The notes under the pieces: model-generated | Database searches by the model: none | What the model saw: only the letters and a program-made list of their open reading frames with translations | What the model was told of the DNA's origin: nothing | Program-made: the position numbers and the translations under genes | Shown: in pieces, positions 25,881 through 34,026 of the stretch | Position numbering within the stretch: the first letter of the stretch is position 1 | Layout of the letters: each line of letters starts with the position of its first letter | NCBI RefSeq assembly: GCF_003626755.1 | Contig: NZ_RBCJ01000003.1 | Span: 62,001 to 126,000, forward strand | Direction of reading: 5' to 3' | Origin: Ulvibacterium marinum | GTDB lineage: Bacteria; Bacteroidota; Bacteroidia; Flavobacteriales; Flavobacteriaceae | DNA: 64,000 nt

Positions 25881-26993
25881 ATGAAGTTACCGTATTATTT
25901 TTTGAGTTTAGCCTTTCTTTTATTCTTACAACCCATGAATGGACAGCAAGCACTGTTCGAGCAGGATAAATGTATTATTCTATCCGAAGAAAACAAACCT
26001 ACAACTTATATCGATACGATTTATAAGGGCAAGCGCAGTCTTAAACTGGATGGAAAAAAAACGTCCGTTGCATTGACCAAGGGCAAAAATGTAAGGAACT
26101 TTAGAGTAGAAATGGATATCGCCGGAGAAGTCATGTCCGGATTGGGATTTCGGGTACAGGACAAGTTCAACTACCGTTTCATTTATTTCAGACCGGGAAT
26201 GGGGGGTACCCGCGAAGCCATTCAGTACATTCCAATCTACAACGGGGCCCTGAGTTGGGTGTTCTACAATTATCCCATTTATGAAACTACGGCAGATGTC
26301 AGTTCCCTGGAATGGTTCCATACCGCATTTGAAGTCCGGGGAACCAATTTAAAGGTCTTCGTAGATCATAGTCCCGAACCACAAATGGACATTCAGCTTT
26401 TGGACTCGGAAATATCCGGAGGTAATTTTATGTTGAGGAGTTTGTTCGGGGTTTCCTATTTTGCCAACATTACCTATGAAGAACTCTCTGATGGTAAATC
26501 CAAAACTTCCCAACCAAACATGAATGCTTTTTTAACGTCTTGGGAAATCTCGGAACAATTTCCCAGGGACACTGTATCCAATTATTTTGATACGTTGATC
26601 AAGAAAGTAAATAAATCCAAAAATTGGAAAGCAATAGAGCATCCACGGGATAATTATGTAAATTTTGCCAGATACTTTGAATACCCCAAGGGGGTTGTGG
26701 TGGCCAGAAAGATGTTAAAATCCGATAAGGACAAGAAGTCTATCTTGAACTTTGATTTTGTCGGCAGGGTAAAGATCATGTTAAACGGCCATGAAGTATT
26801 CAGTTACCAAAAGATAAAATTTGAGCGCATGTTCGACGGTATGTTCAGGGTAAACCTGGATTTGAAAAAGGGGGATAACGAATTATTGGTCGTTGCGGAA
26901 GGGGATGCCGGTTTTTTTGGAGGTAAAGGGTTTAAATATCTGGGCAGACTGCAACATACCAATTGGGGTTTTATAGCCCGTCTTGAGGATTAA
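25881..26993 (+). CDS. Secreted LamG-like (concanavalin-fold) protein
   Basis: This 370-residue protein has a cleavable signal peptide (ends MNGQQ). Residues about 25-200 look like a beta-sandwich of the LamG/3-keto-disaccharide-hydrolase type (RNFRVEMDIAGEVMSGLGFRVQD; EWFHTAFEVRGTNLKVFVDH), and the C-terminal half has a second beta-rich region (KSILNFDFVGRVKIMLNGHEVF; NELLVVAEGDAGFFGGKGF) like a galactose-binding sandwich. It likely binds a glycan or glycosylated surface in the periplasm or outside. It is divergent from the membrane HTH/lectin protein across 116 bases, so the two may form a sensor/effector pair (inference). Confidence 0.68.
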   Translation: MKLPYYFLSLAFLLFLQPMNGQQALFEQDKCIILSEENKPTTYIDTIYKGKRSLKLDGKKTSVALTKGKNVRNFRVEMDIAGEVMSGLGFRVQDKFNYRFIYFRPGMGGTREAIQYIPIYNGALSWVFYNYPIYETTADVSSLEWFHTAFEVRGTNLKVFVDHSPEPQMDIQLLDSEISGGNFMLRSLFGVSYFANITYEELSDGKSKTSQPNMNAFLTSWEISEQFPRDTVSNYFDTLIKKVNKSKNWKAIEHPRDNYVNFARYFEYPKGVVVARKMLKSDKDKKSILNFDFVGRVKIMLNGHEVFSYQKIKFERMFDGMFRVNLDLKKGDNELLVVAEGDAGFFGGKGFKYLGRLQHTNWGFIARLED

Positions 26994-27321
26994 AAAGGCA
27001 TTTTTGCTCCCTTGATTCTCATCCACGTAAACAATTTTCCAAAACACTTAGGGAAAATAGTATTGAGCATATCTTATCTGTACTACGTCATTTTTCATTC
27101 GAAAACAAAACGCATCAGAGCCAATTTCTTCAGACTAAAATGAAAGTGGAAAAGAATATACCGCTTGTGTAACCTATGTTACCATGGGACCTATTTATAC
27201 ATTGTAATTTTACTTTATACAAAGACGAAATTGTTTGGTTGATGAGTTGTTTTTAAGGAGCGGTCATTTTTTTGAATGGCCGTTCCTTATCCATTTTTCC
27301 TTGTAAACAAAAAATGTAGCT
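26994..27321. other. Intergenic gap before the rhodanese gene
   Basis: The 328 bases contain no gene I can support. The only strong structure is a long inverted repeat at 27255-27288, just ahead of the rhodanese gene. Confidence 0.4.
27255..27288. repeat. 14-bp stem hairpin upstream of the rhodanese gene
   Basis: Arms AAGGAGCGGTCATT and AATGGCCGTTCCTT pair over 14 positions (two as G-U) around a 6-base T-rich loop. It may be a terminator for an unrecognised transcript or a 5' leader structure 34 bases before the rhodanese start. Confidence 0.5.
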
Positions 27322-27666
27322 ATGTCGTTTTTAAATGTTTCTTTTCGAGGAGCCAAAGAGCTGACGGATAAGATCGAAATCCTGGATGCAAAGACTTACG
27401 CCAAGGCCATATCCGATACAAAAGTGCAATTGGTGGATGTCCGTAGCCCGGCGGAATACAATAGCGGACATATCAAAAATGCGGTGAACATCGATTTTTT
27501 CGATTCAGTCAATTTTGAAAGGTCTTTTGATAAGATGAGCAAGGAGAGACCGGTATACCTGTATTGTCGTTCAGGAAGTAGAAGTAGACGTGCCAGCCAT
27601 AAGCTAGCACGTATGGGTTTCGTAAAAATCTATGACCTTAAAGGGGGATATCTGCGATGGAAATGA
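27322..27666 (+). CDS. Single-domain rhodanese-like sulfurtransferase
   Basis: The 114-residue protein is one rhodanese domain: LVDVRSPAEYNSGHIKNAVNIDF, then the active-site loop YLYCRSGSRSRRAS with Cys82 as the persulfide carrier, and the closing FVKIYDLKGGYLRW. It lacks a signal peptide, so it is probably cytoplasmic and moves sulfane sulfur between thiols. It starts a same-strand cluster with an HMA metal-binding protein and a dihaem cytochrome, a combination consistent with metal/redox handling; the acceptor is unknown. Confidence 0.9.
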   Translation: MSFLNVSFRGAKELTDKIEILDAKTYAKAISDTKVQLVDVRSPAEYNSGHIKNAVNIDFFDSVNFERSFDKMSKERPVYLYCRSGSRSRRASHKLARMGFVKIYDLKGGYLRWK

Positions 27667-27772
27667 TGAGAAGGTTTCGTAAATTTGGGTATCTAAAAAC
27701 GGAATAGGATAACTGCAAAAAACTGATTTTTTTGACTCGCCTATTAAGTCAAAAAAAGTAAAAAAATAAAAG

Positions 27773-28045
27773 ATGAAAACTTCAATTATCGTACAGAACC
27801 TAAAGTGTGGCGGATGTGCCAAGACCATCACCGAAAAGTTATCGGGAATAGATCATATTTCAAAGGTTGAAGTTAATACGGAAAATTCCATGGTTTCTTT
27901 TTTGTACGAAAGTACGGAGGATGCCTTGGTGGCAAGGGATACCTTGGCATCGTTGGGATACCCATCTGTGGATAGTAAAAATAACTTGGCGCACAAAACA
28001 CGCTCCTTTGTAAGTTGTGCAATGGGAAGACTGTCAAAATCATGA
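27773..28045 (+). CDS. Heavy-metal-associated (HMA) domain metallochaperone-like protein
   Basis: This 90-residue protein has one HMA domain with the ligand motif KCGGC (Cys14, Cys17) after MKTSIIVQNL, followed by a short tail with one more Cys (SFVSCAMGR). Such domains bind Cu+ or other soft metals and deliver them to a partner. It lacks a signal peptide. Its stop overlaps the next start by 4 bases (ATGA), coupling it to the dihaem cytochrome; this suggests a role in supplying metal or thiol redox for a periplasmic electron-transfer protein. Confidence 0.85.
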   Translation: MKTSIIVQNLKCGGCAKTITEKLSGIDHISKVEVNTENSMVSFLYESTEDALVARDTLASLGYPSVDSKNNLAHKTRSFVSCAMGRLSKS

Positions 28046-29049
28046 GGAATAGATTCCTTTTTGTTTTATCAACGGTACTCTTGACCGTAGGGTGTAAGGA
28101 CTTCAAATCACCTAAGGAAGGTACGGATAAGGTGTCTTCCGGGAAAGAAGCGTTGGATGCTAAGGCCTTGCATCCTGGAAAGGGACTTATGGAACGGGAA
28201 TGCTATATGTGCCACAATCCAAAAGCTTCTGAAGCCCATATGATCGCTCCGCCTATGGCAATGGTCAAGATGCATTATATAGATTCGGGAACCACCAAGG
28301 AACAATTTACGGAGGCATTGGTACATTGGCTGAACGACCCTGAACAGGAATCCAAGATTCCTAATGCCGTTGAAAGATTTGGCAGCATGCCCTATATCCC
28401 CTATCCCGAGAAGGTCATTGAACAGATTGCGGAATATATGTACGACTATGAAATAGACCGGCCGGATTGGTTTGCCGATTATCTGGAAAATGATAAACCA
28501 GAAGCGAAAAATTCATTGGAAATATATGATTACACCACAACCGGCAATGCCGAAAAGCGCTATGCCAACAAGGGGCTTGGCCATGCCTTGGCGACCAAGG
28601 CACAGTTGGGCCGGAACTTAATGAAGGCCATTAACGAAAAAGGAACTCAAGGAGCGGTGGAATTCTGTAATGTAAGGGCGATACCATTAACGGATAGTAT
28701 GTCCGTAATGCAGAACGCGATTATCAAAAGGGTAACGGACAAACCACGAAATCCACAAAATCAGGCCAATACCAAGGAATTGAAACATATTAACCTCTTT
28801 AAGGAACAAATAGCTTCCGGTAAAAGCGTAGAGCCCATCGTGGAATTACAGGATAACGAAGTGAACTTTTACTATCCGATTACCACCAATACGATGTGCC
28901 TACAATGTCATGGAAACCCCAATGAACAGATTGTACCTGAAACCATGACTGCGCTAAAAAATCTCTATCCAAAGGATAAGGCCATAGGTTATGGAACAAA
29001 CGAACTCAGAGGTATTTGGAGTATCAATTTCGGAACGAATGGCCAATAA
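28042..29049 (+). CDS. Dihaem c-type lipoprotein with DUF3365 domain
   Basis: From ATG 28042 the product has 335 residues (an upstream ATG at 28015 would sit inside the HMA gene). The lipobox LLTVGC makes it a membrane-anchored periplasmic protein. Two covalent haem motifs are present: CYMCH (54-58) in a cytochrome-c-like N-terminal domain and CLQCH (286-290) near the end of a DUF3365 (Tll0287-like) sensor-type domain spanning about 180-330. It could carry electrons or sense redox state or small gases. Cotranslation with the HMA protein is indicated by the ATGA overlap. The partner oxidase or kinase is not in the window. Confidence 0.85.
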   Translation: MRNRFLFVLSTVLLTVGCKDFKSPKEGTDKVSSGKEALDAKALHPGKGLMERECYMCHNPKASEAHMIAPPMAMVKMHYIDSGTTKEQFTEALVHWLNDPEQESKIPNAVERFGSMPYIPYPEKVIEQIAEYMYDYEIDRPDWFADYLENDKPEAKNSLEIYDYTTTGNAEKRYANKGLGHALATKAQLGRNLMKAINEKGTQGAVEFCNVRAIPLTDSMSVMQNAIIKRVTDKPRNPQNQANTKELKHINLFKEQIASGKSVEPIVELQDNEVNFYYPITTNTMCLQCHGNPNEQIVPETMTALKNLYPKDKAIGYGTNELRGIWSINFGTNGQ

Positions 29050-29181
29050 TGTACTCAGTAGTTGATTTTGAGTAATCTATAATCAATTAGGTCTTACCAA
29101 ATCCCAAACACCGTTGAACATCCTTTACGGCCAAAGAGTTGTCGAATCATAGGTTACTAAAAACGGGGTTTTGAACGAAAA

Positions 29182-30819
29182 CTATAAAGCAGGCTTTCCC
29201 CTTAGCTTGTCAAATTGCTCATAGGCCCGTTTTATCTTTTCCTTAGGTGCTTTTTCGAACTCCCTTTCGGTTACCTTATAGTGTTTTTGAACGCTGTCCA
29301 GCTTTTTATGCATCCGGTTTATAGTTTTGGAATAGACGTCATCATTAATGGCATTGTACATTTCTTTTGGATCTTTTTTCAGATCATAAAACTCCCAAGT
29401 ATCGATATCATCATAGAAGTGTATCAATTTGTACCGTTTGGTGCGGATACCATAATGCTTTTTAACCATATGGAAAGCAGGATAATCGTAATAATGGTAA
29501 TAAACCACATCCCTAAAATCATCTTCCTCCAGACTACCATCCAACAGCCCCTTAAAGGATTTGCCCTGCATTTCGAAATCCGTTTCTGTAACACCTGCAA
29601 AATCCAAAAAAGTTTGCGCAAAATCCAGATTTTGTACTAGAGCCTTAACCTTTTGATTGGGAGCAATAGTACCGGGCAATTGCATCAACAAAGGTGTTCC
29701 GAAGGATTCCTCATACATAAACCGCTTATCGAACCACCCTTTTTCACCCAAATAGAAACCTTGATCCGAGGTATAGACCACCAAGGTATTTTCATCCAAT
29801 CCATTGTTTTCGAGATAATCCAATAGCTTCCCTACACCTTCATCCAAGGCGGCTATAGTGGCTATATAATCCCTGATGTAACGTTGCCCTTTCCATTCGG
29901 CCAAATCCCTCCCTCTTAGACCGGCTTGGTGAAAGTCATTATTCTTTTCTTTATAAGTTTCGTCCCATGCCTTTCTTTGTTCGGGACTCATACGTTCAAA
30001 ATCGGTTTTCCATGGGTTGTGGGCAAGTTCCACATTGTCAAGTTCCAAGGTCATCTTAAGATCATGACCCTCGTACATATCTTCGTAAATGGTCTGCAAC
30101 TGCTCTCGGGCCGCTTGTTGATCCTGAAAATTCGGGAAATAGGTTTCTGGTAATGGAAACTGGATGGAATCATATTTGTTCGTATGCCGTAATGCGGGCA
30201 TCCAGTTTCGATGCGGTGCTTTGTGGTGTACCATTAAAAAAAAGGGCAAAGAATCGTTTCTTTTGTCTTTTAACCAAGACAAGGCATCCCTGGTGATTAT
30301 GTCAGTTGCATAGCCTTCTATTCGTGTGGTATCACCGTTTTCAATGAAGTCCGGATTATAGTAATTGCCCTGATCTACAATAATTTTCCAGTAATCAAAA
30401 CCTTGGGGATAGCCATGCAAATGCCACTTGCCCACAATGGTCGTTTGATAACCGGATTGCTTCAGCATTTTGGGTAGGGTAGGTTGATTGCCATCAAAAT
30501 GGTCGCCATTTTGACGGAAACCATTGATATGACTATGCTTACCCGTAAGGATAACTGCTCGGCTTGGCCCGCAGATGGAATTTGTGACAAAACTTTGGGT
30601 AAACAAAGCCCCGTTTTTCGCTATCCTATCAATATTGGGGGTGGGAGCCAATTGGCTTATGGGGTGTCCATAGGCACTTAGGGCCTGTATGGCATGATCA
30701 TCGGACATGATGAAAAGGATATTCGGTCTTTTGTTTTCCAAAAGCTTTTTTGCCATCTCCTGCTTACAGGACAAGCAGACCAAAGCCATGACCCCAACTA
30801 AAAGGAATTTTTGAGACAT
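29182..30819 (-). CDS. S1-family sulfatase (formylglycine type), PUL member
   Basis: The 545-residue protein has a lipoprotein signal (LVCLSC) and the sulfatase family core: RPNILFIMSDDHA (metal Asp pair), catalytic Cys83 in SICGPSRA (the C-x-P-S-R motif converted to formylglycine by a maturase not in this window), VGKWHLHG, and VYTSDQGFYLGEKGWFDKRFMYEES near the second metal site. It removes sulfate esters from carbohydrate in the periplasm. It is last in the PUL operon, 2 bases after the esterase gene, so the locus probably targets a sulfated or heterogeneous glycan. Confidence 0.92.
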   Translation of the reverse strand: MSQKFLLVGVMALVCLSCKQEMAKKLLENKRPNILFIMSDDHAIQALSAYGHPISQLAPTPNIDRIAKNGALFTQSFVTNSICGPSRAVILTGKHSHINGFRQNGDHFDGNQPTLPKMLKQSGYQTTIVGKWHLHGYPQGFDYWKIIVDQGNYYNPDFIENGDTTRIEGYATDIITRDALSWLKDKRNDSLPFFLMVHHKAPHRNWMPALRHTNKYDSIQFPLPETYFPNFQDQQAAREQLQTIYEDMYEGHDLKMTLELDNVELAHNPWKTDFERMSPEQRKAWDETYKEKNNDFHQAGLRGRDLAEWKGQRYIRDYIATIAALDEGVGKLLDYLENNGLDENTLVVYTSDQGFYLGEKGWFDKRFMYEESFGTPLLMQLPGTIAPNQKVKALVQNLDFAQTFLDFAGVTETDFEMQGKSFKGLLDGSLEEDDFRDVVYYHYYDYPAFHMVKKHYGIRTKRYKLIHFYDDIDTWEFYDLKKDPKEMYNAINDDVYSKTINRMHKKLDSVQKHYKVTEREFEKAPKEKIKRAYEQFDKLRGKPAL

Positions 30820-30821
30820 GT

Positions 30822-31739
30822 TTATTTTTTGGAGGATACCTTAATTTTCGTCTGATGGTATTCACCATCGATGATGTTTTTTTTGATGAACCGAGATATC
30901 ATATCGGTATGGGAATAAGGTAAATTGGCCCAATCATGGTTCCCTTCTGGATCAAATACCAAGGTATATGAAGTATCCAGAGCTTCCAGTCTATCGGCAA
31001 TGGAACGGGAACCGTCCAACGGAAGATATCCTGGATCGGTTTCTTTACAATAATGGTGAGGAGCAGAGGCAAAGGGCACCAAATTATCCCTTTCCCCGTG
31101 GAACAACATGGTGGGAACCGTATTTTTTTGGGTAATGTAATCTGCATCCAGAACGGCCCCGGCAAGGGAAATTACCCCGGAAAACTTTAAATCTTTATAC
31201 GGCAAGGTTCTGAAATCATAGCGAAATTGCATGAAAGCGGTATTCAGGATGGCTTCCGCACCTGCACTACTTCCTACAAGGATTACATTGTCTTTATCAA
31301 ACTTCAAGTCGTTGGCCCTGTCCACCAAATACTGGGTAGCCCTTAAAACATCTTCCGAAGCCGAAAGAAAAGTTTCTATTTTCTCGTTGGTCGGGCAGTT
31401 GCAACCAAATGATTTTCCTTTTCTGGTCAATCGGTAACTTATGGAGGCAACGGCATATCCTTTTTTGGCCATTTGCCTACTGAACCTACTTTCCAAAATA
31501 TTGTCCCGTTTTCCGATAGCAAAGCCACCGCCGTGGACCAATACTAGTAAAGGTTTATTGGTAACGGTATCCCCCTTTATGGAGTAAAAATCGAGTTTTA
31601 GGCTGTCCGAATAGGTATAGGTAACCTTTCCTATATTCGAAGAAATTGAATCCAAATAGCGCTCTTGGGCATAATTTACCCCAACCGTTAGGAACAATAG
31701 AATACCTAATATCAGATGTGTGTATTTGTAGACTGTCAT
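30822..31739 (-). CDS. Secreted alpha/beta-hydrolase (carbohydrate-esterase-like)
   Basis: This 305-residue protein has a signal peptide (ends NYAQE) and alpha/beta-hydrolase motifs: oxyanion-hole LVHGGGFAIGKR, nucleophile Ser in VGSSAGAEA, and an Asp/His pair (LFHGERDNLVPF; GNHDWANLP). It resembles BD-FAE/acetylesterase-type enzymes that remove acetyl or feruloyl groups from glycans. It directly abuts the GH3 gene (stop and start adjoin with no spacer) and precedes the sulfatase, so it likely de-esterifies the same polysaccharide in the periplasm. Exact acyl group is unknown. Confidence 0.85.
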   Translation of the reverse strand: MTVYKYTHLILGILLFLTVGVNYAQERYLDSISSNIGKVTYTYSDSLKLDFYSIKGDTVTNKPLLVLVHGGGFAIGKRDNILESRFSRQMAKKGYAVASISYRLTRKGKSFGCNCPTNEKIETFLSASEDVLRATQYLVDRANDLKFDKDNVILVGSSAGAEAILNTAFMQFRYDFRTLPYKDLKFSGVISLAGAVLDADYITQKNTVPTMLFHGERDNLVPFASAPHHYCKETDPGYLPLDGSRSIADRLEALDTSYTLVFDPEGNHDWANLPYSHTDMISRFIKKNIIDGEYHQTKIKVSSKK

Positions 31740-34016
31740 TTAGTTTAGGATAAAGGAAACTTTTTGTGTTTCTACAGAGTTTGTCCCTACGAAAACCTCA
31801 AATTCGCCGGTTTCGGAAACAAATTCCAATTGGCTATTGTAAAATTTTAAATCATCGGGGTTTAAAGTTAAGCGAACGGTTTTGGTCTCACCTCTTTTAA
31901 GAAATACTTTTCTAAAACCTTTTAATGTTTTTTGCGGTGGTGTGATACTTCGGACCACATCCCTAAGATATAACTGTACCACTTCCTCTCCGTCAAAATC
32001 CCCAGTGTTTTTAAGGGTCACACTTATGTTGACCGATTCTTCCAGGCCAATTTCTTTTTTATCGATTTTTAGGTCGGAGTATTCAAATGCGGTGTAGCTT
32101 AAACCGTAGCCAAAAGGCAACAAGGGCGAATTGGGAACATCCAGATAATTTGATTTGAATTTCTGAAATTCAGTGGATTCCGCGGGTCTTCCTGTATGTT
32201 TCATGCTGTGGTAAATCGGGATTTGCCCTACATTACGCGGCCAAGTAGCGGTGAGTTTACCCGAAGGGTTGTAATCCCCAAATACTACATCGGCAATGGC
32301 GTTTCCAGCCTCTACCCCGGGATGCCAAACTTGCAGAATACTTATAGGTAGGGCAAGTTCCTCGGGAATGGTCAAGGGTCTACCGCTCATCAAAACCAGC
32401 ACCAATGGCTTTCCGATATCTACCAGTGCCCGAATAAGCTTTTTCTGACTGTCCGGAATTGAGAGGTCGGTTCGGCTCGCAGCTTCTCCGCTCATTTCGG
32501 TGGCCTCTCCAACCACGGCTACGACAACATCCGACTTCTGGGCCAACTTGAGTGCTTCCTCGAGTAGAATTTCTGGAGTGCGCTCGTCTATTTCAATTCT
32601 GGGGCCAAATACATTGACTTTCTTGGCCAGTTCAGGATTGTTGGAAATATTGGTGCCCTTGGCATAGGTGATCGTAGCATTTGGGGCGGCGTTCTTGAAA
32701 CCTTCCAGCACGGGAAAGGACAATTGAGGATTACCCGTGGGGGCCCAGGTACCCAACATATTATTCTTGTTATTCGCCAAGGGCCCTATCAATGCGATTT
32801 TAGCATTTTTTTGAATCGGGAGCACATCATTATGGTTTTTGAGCAATACAAAAGATTGTGCAGCTGCCTCCCTGGCCGTTTTTCGATGTGTCGCATTTAG
32901 GATATCCGTAGCCGGTCGTTTGGGGTCTATATAACGGTAGGGGTCATCAAAAAGCCCTAATTTATATTTGGCCTCCAGGATCCTTCGACAAGCTTGGGTA
33001 ATCTCAGCTTCACTCACCTTTCCTTCTTGAACAGACCTTTTTAAGGTGGTCAGAAATCCTTCACCCACCATATCCATGTCGAGCCCTGCTTTTAACGCCA
33101 AAGCCGATACGGCTTGTAAATCCCCCAGTCCATGTGCAATCATTTCATTTACGGAAGTATAATCAGAAACTACAAAACCTTCAAATCCCCATCGTTTCCG
33201 AAGTAGGTCCGTTATGAGCCATTGATTCCCGGAAGCTGGGATACCGTCAATATCGTTAAAGGATGTCATAGCGCTGGTAACTCCTGCATCTACTGCGGCA
33301 TGGTACGGAGGCAGATACTGATTGAACATTTTTATCTTGCTCATATCCACCGAATTATAATCTCTACCTGCTTCCGATGCTCCATACAAAGCAAGATGTT
33401 TTACACAGGCCAACATCGTTTTTGGGTCGGCCAGATCATTTCCCTGATACCCCTTTACTATGGCCCTAGCGATAGCCGAACCCAAATAGGGGTCTTCCCC
33501 GGCACCTTCGGCAATGCGGCCCCATCTTGGATCCCGGGCAATATCCACCATCGGTGAAAAATTCCAGTTAATACCATCTGCCGTAGCTTCAGTTGCTGCG
33601 ATACGTGCCGAGTTTTCTATGAGTTCCATATTCCAACTACAGGAGAGCCCCAAAGGAATGGGAAAAGTAGTCTTGTAGCCATGTATGACATCCGAACCAA
33701 ATAACAAGGGGATTTTTAAACGTGTATTTTGTATGGCAAGATCCTGCGCTTTCCTCATTTTTTCAGGACCTGATATGCCAAAAAGTCCGCCGACTTGTCC
33801 GACTTTTATTTTGGCCTCAACATTTTTGCTTACGACAGATCCTGTGGCAATACCTCCTCCCGGAGTAAGGAGGTTCAGTTGGCCTATTTTTTCATCCAAG
33901 GTCATTTTCTGTAAGAGTTCCTCTACTTGCGGAATGCTTTTCGGCTCCTGTGCCACTAGCATAGCAAAACAAAATAACAATACGAGGAAGCTCAAAGTAG
34001 GTTTGGAATTATTCAT
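31740..34016 (-). CDS. bglX: GH3 family beta-glucosidase (BglX-like), PUL member
   Basis: The 758-residue enzyme has a signal peptide (ends VAQ), the GH3 N-terminal barrel, nucleophile Asp in GFVVSDYTSV, a substrate-binding KHLALYGASEAGRDYN segment, the C-terminal sandwich with GEATEMSGEAASRTDL, and a fibronectin III-like domain at the end (SVNISVTLKNTGDFDGEEVVQLYL). It probably trims oligosaccharides released by the endo-glucanases to glucose in the periplasm. Together with two GH144 proteins in the same operon, cleavage of sophorooligosaccharides is the best guess, as in known beta-1,2-glucan loci; linkage is inference. Confidence 0.93.
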   Translation of the reverse strand: MNNSKPTLSFLVLLFCFAMLVAQEPKSIPQVEELLQKMTLDEKIGQLNLLTPGGGIATGSVVSKNVEAKIKVGQVGGLFGISGPEKMRKAQDLAIQNTRLKIPLLFGSDVIHGYKTTFPIPLGLSCSWNMELIENSARIAATEATADGINWNFSPMVDIARDPRWGRIAEGAGEDPYLGSAIARAIVKGYQGNDLADPKTMLACVKHLALYGASEAGRDYNSVDMSKIKMFNQYLPPYHAAVDAGVTSAMTSFNDIDGIPASGNQWLITDLLRKRWGFEGFVVSDYTSVNEMIAHGLGDLQAVSALALKAGLDMDMVGEGFLTTLKRSVQEGKVSEAEITQACRRILEAKYKLGLFDDPYRYIDPKRPATDILNATHRKTAREAAAQSFVLLKNHNDVLPIQKNAKIALIGPLANNKNNMLGTWAPTGNPQLSFPVLEGFKNAAPNATITYAKGTNISNNPELAKKVNVFGPRIEIDERTPEILLEEALKLAQKSDVVVAVVGEATEMSGEAASRTDLSIPDSQKKLIRALVDIGKPLVLVLMSGRPLTIPEELALPISILQVWHPGVEAGNAIADVVFGDYNPSGKLTATWPRNVGQIPIYHSMKHTGRPAESTEFQKFKSNYLDVPNSPLLPFGYGLSYTAFEYSDLKIDKKEIGLEESVNISVTLKNTGDFDGEEVVQLYLRDVVRSITPPQKTLKGFRKVFLKRGETKTVRLTLNPDDLKFYNSQLEFVSETGEFEVFVGTNSVETQKVSFILN

Positions 34017-34026
34017 CTTCTCTGTG

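Noticed and set aside
28015-28041. Longer start for the dihaem cytochrome
   Set aside because: The ATG at 28042 forms an ATGA overlap and directly begins the lipoprotein signal.
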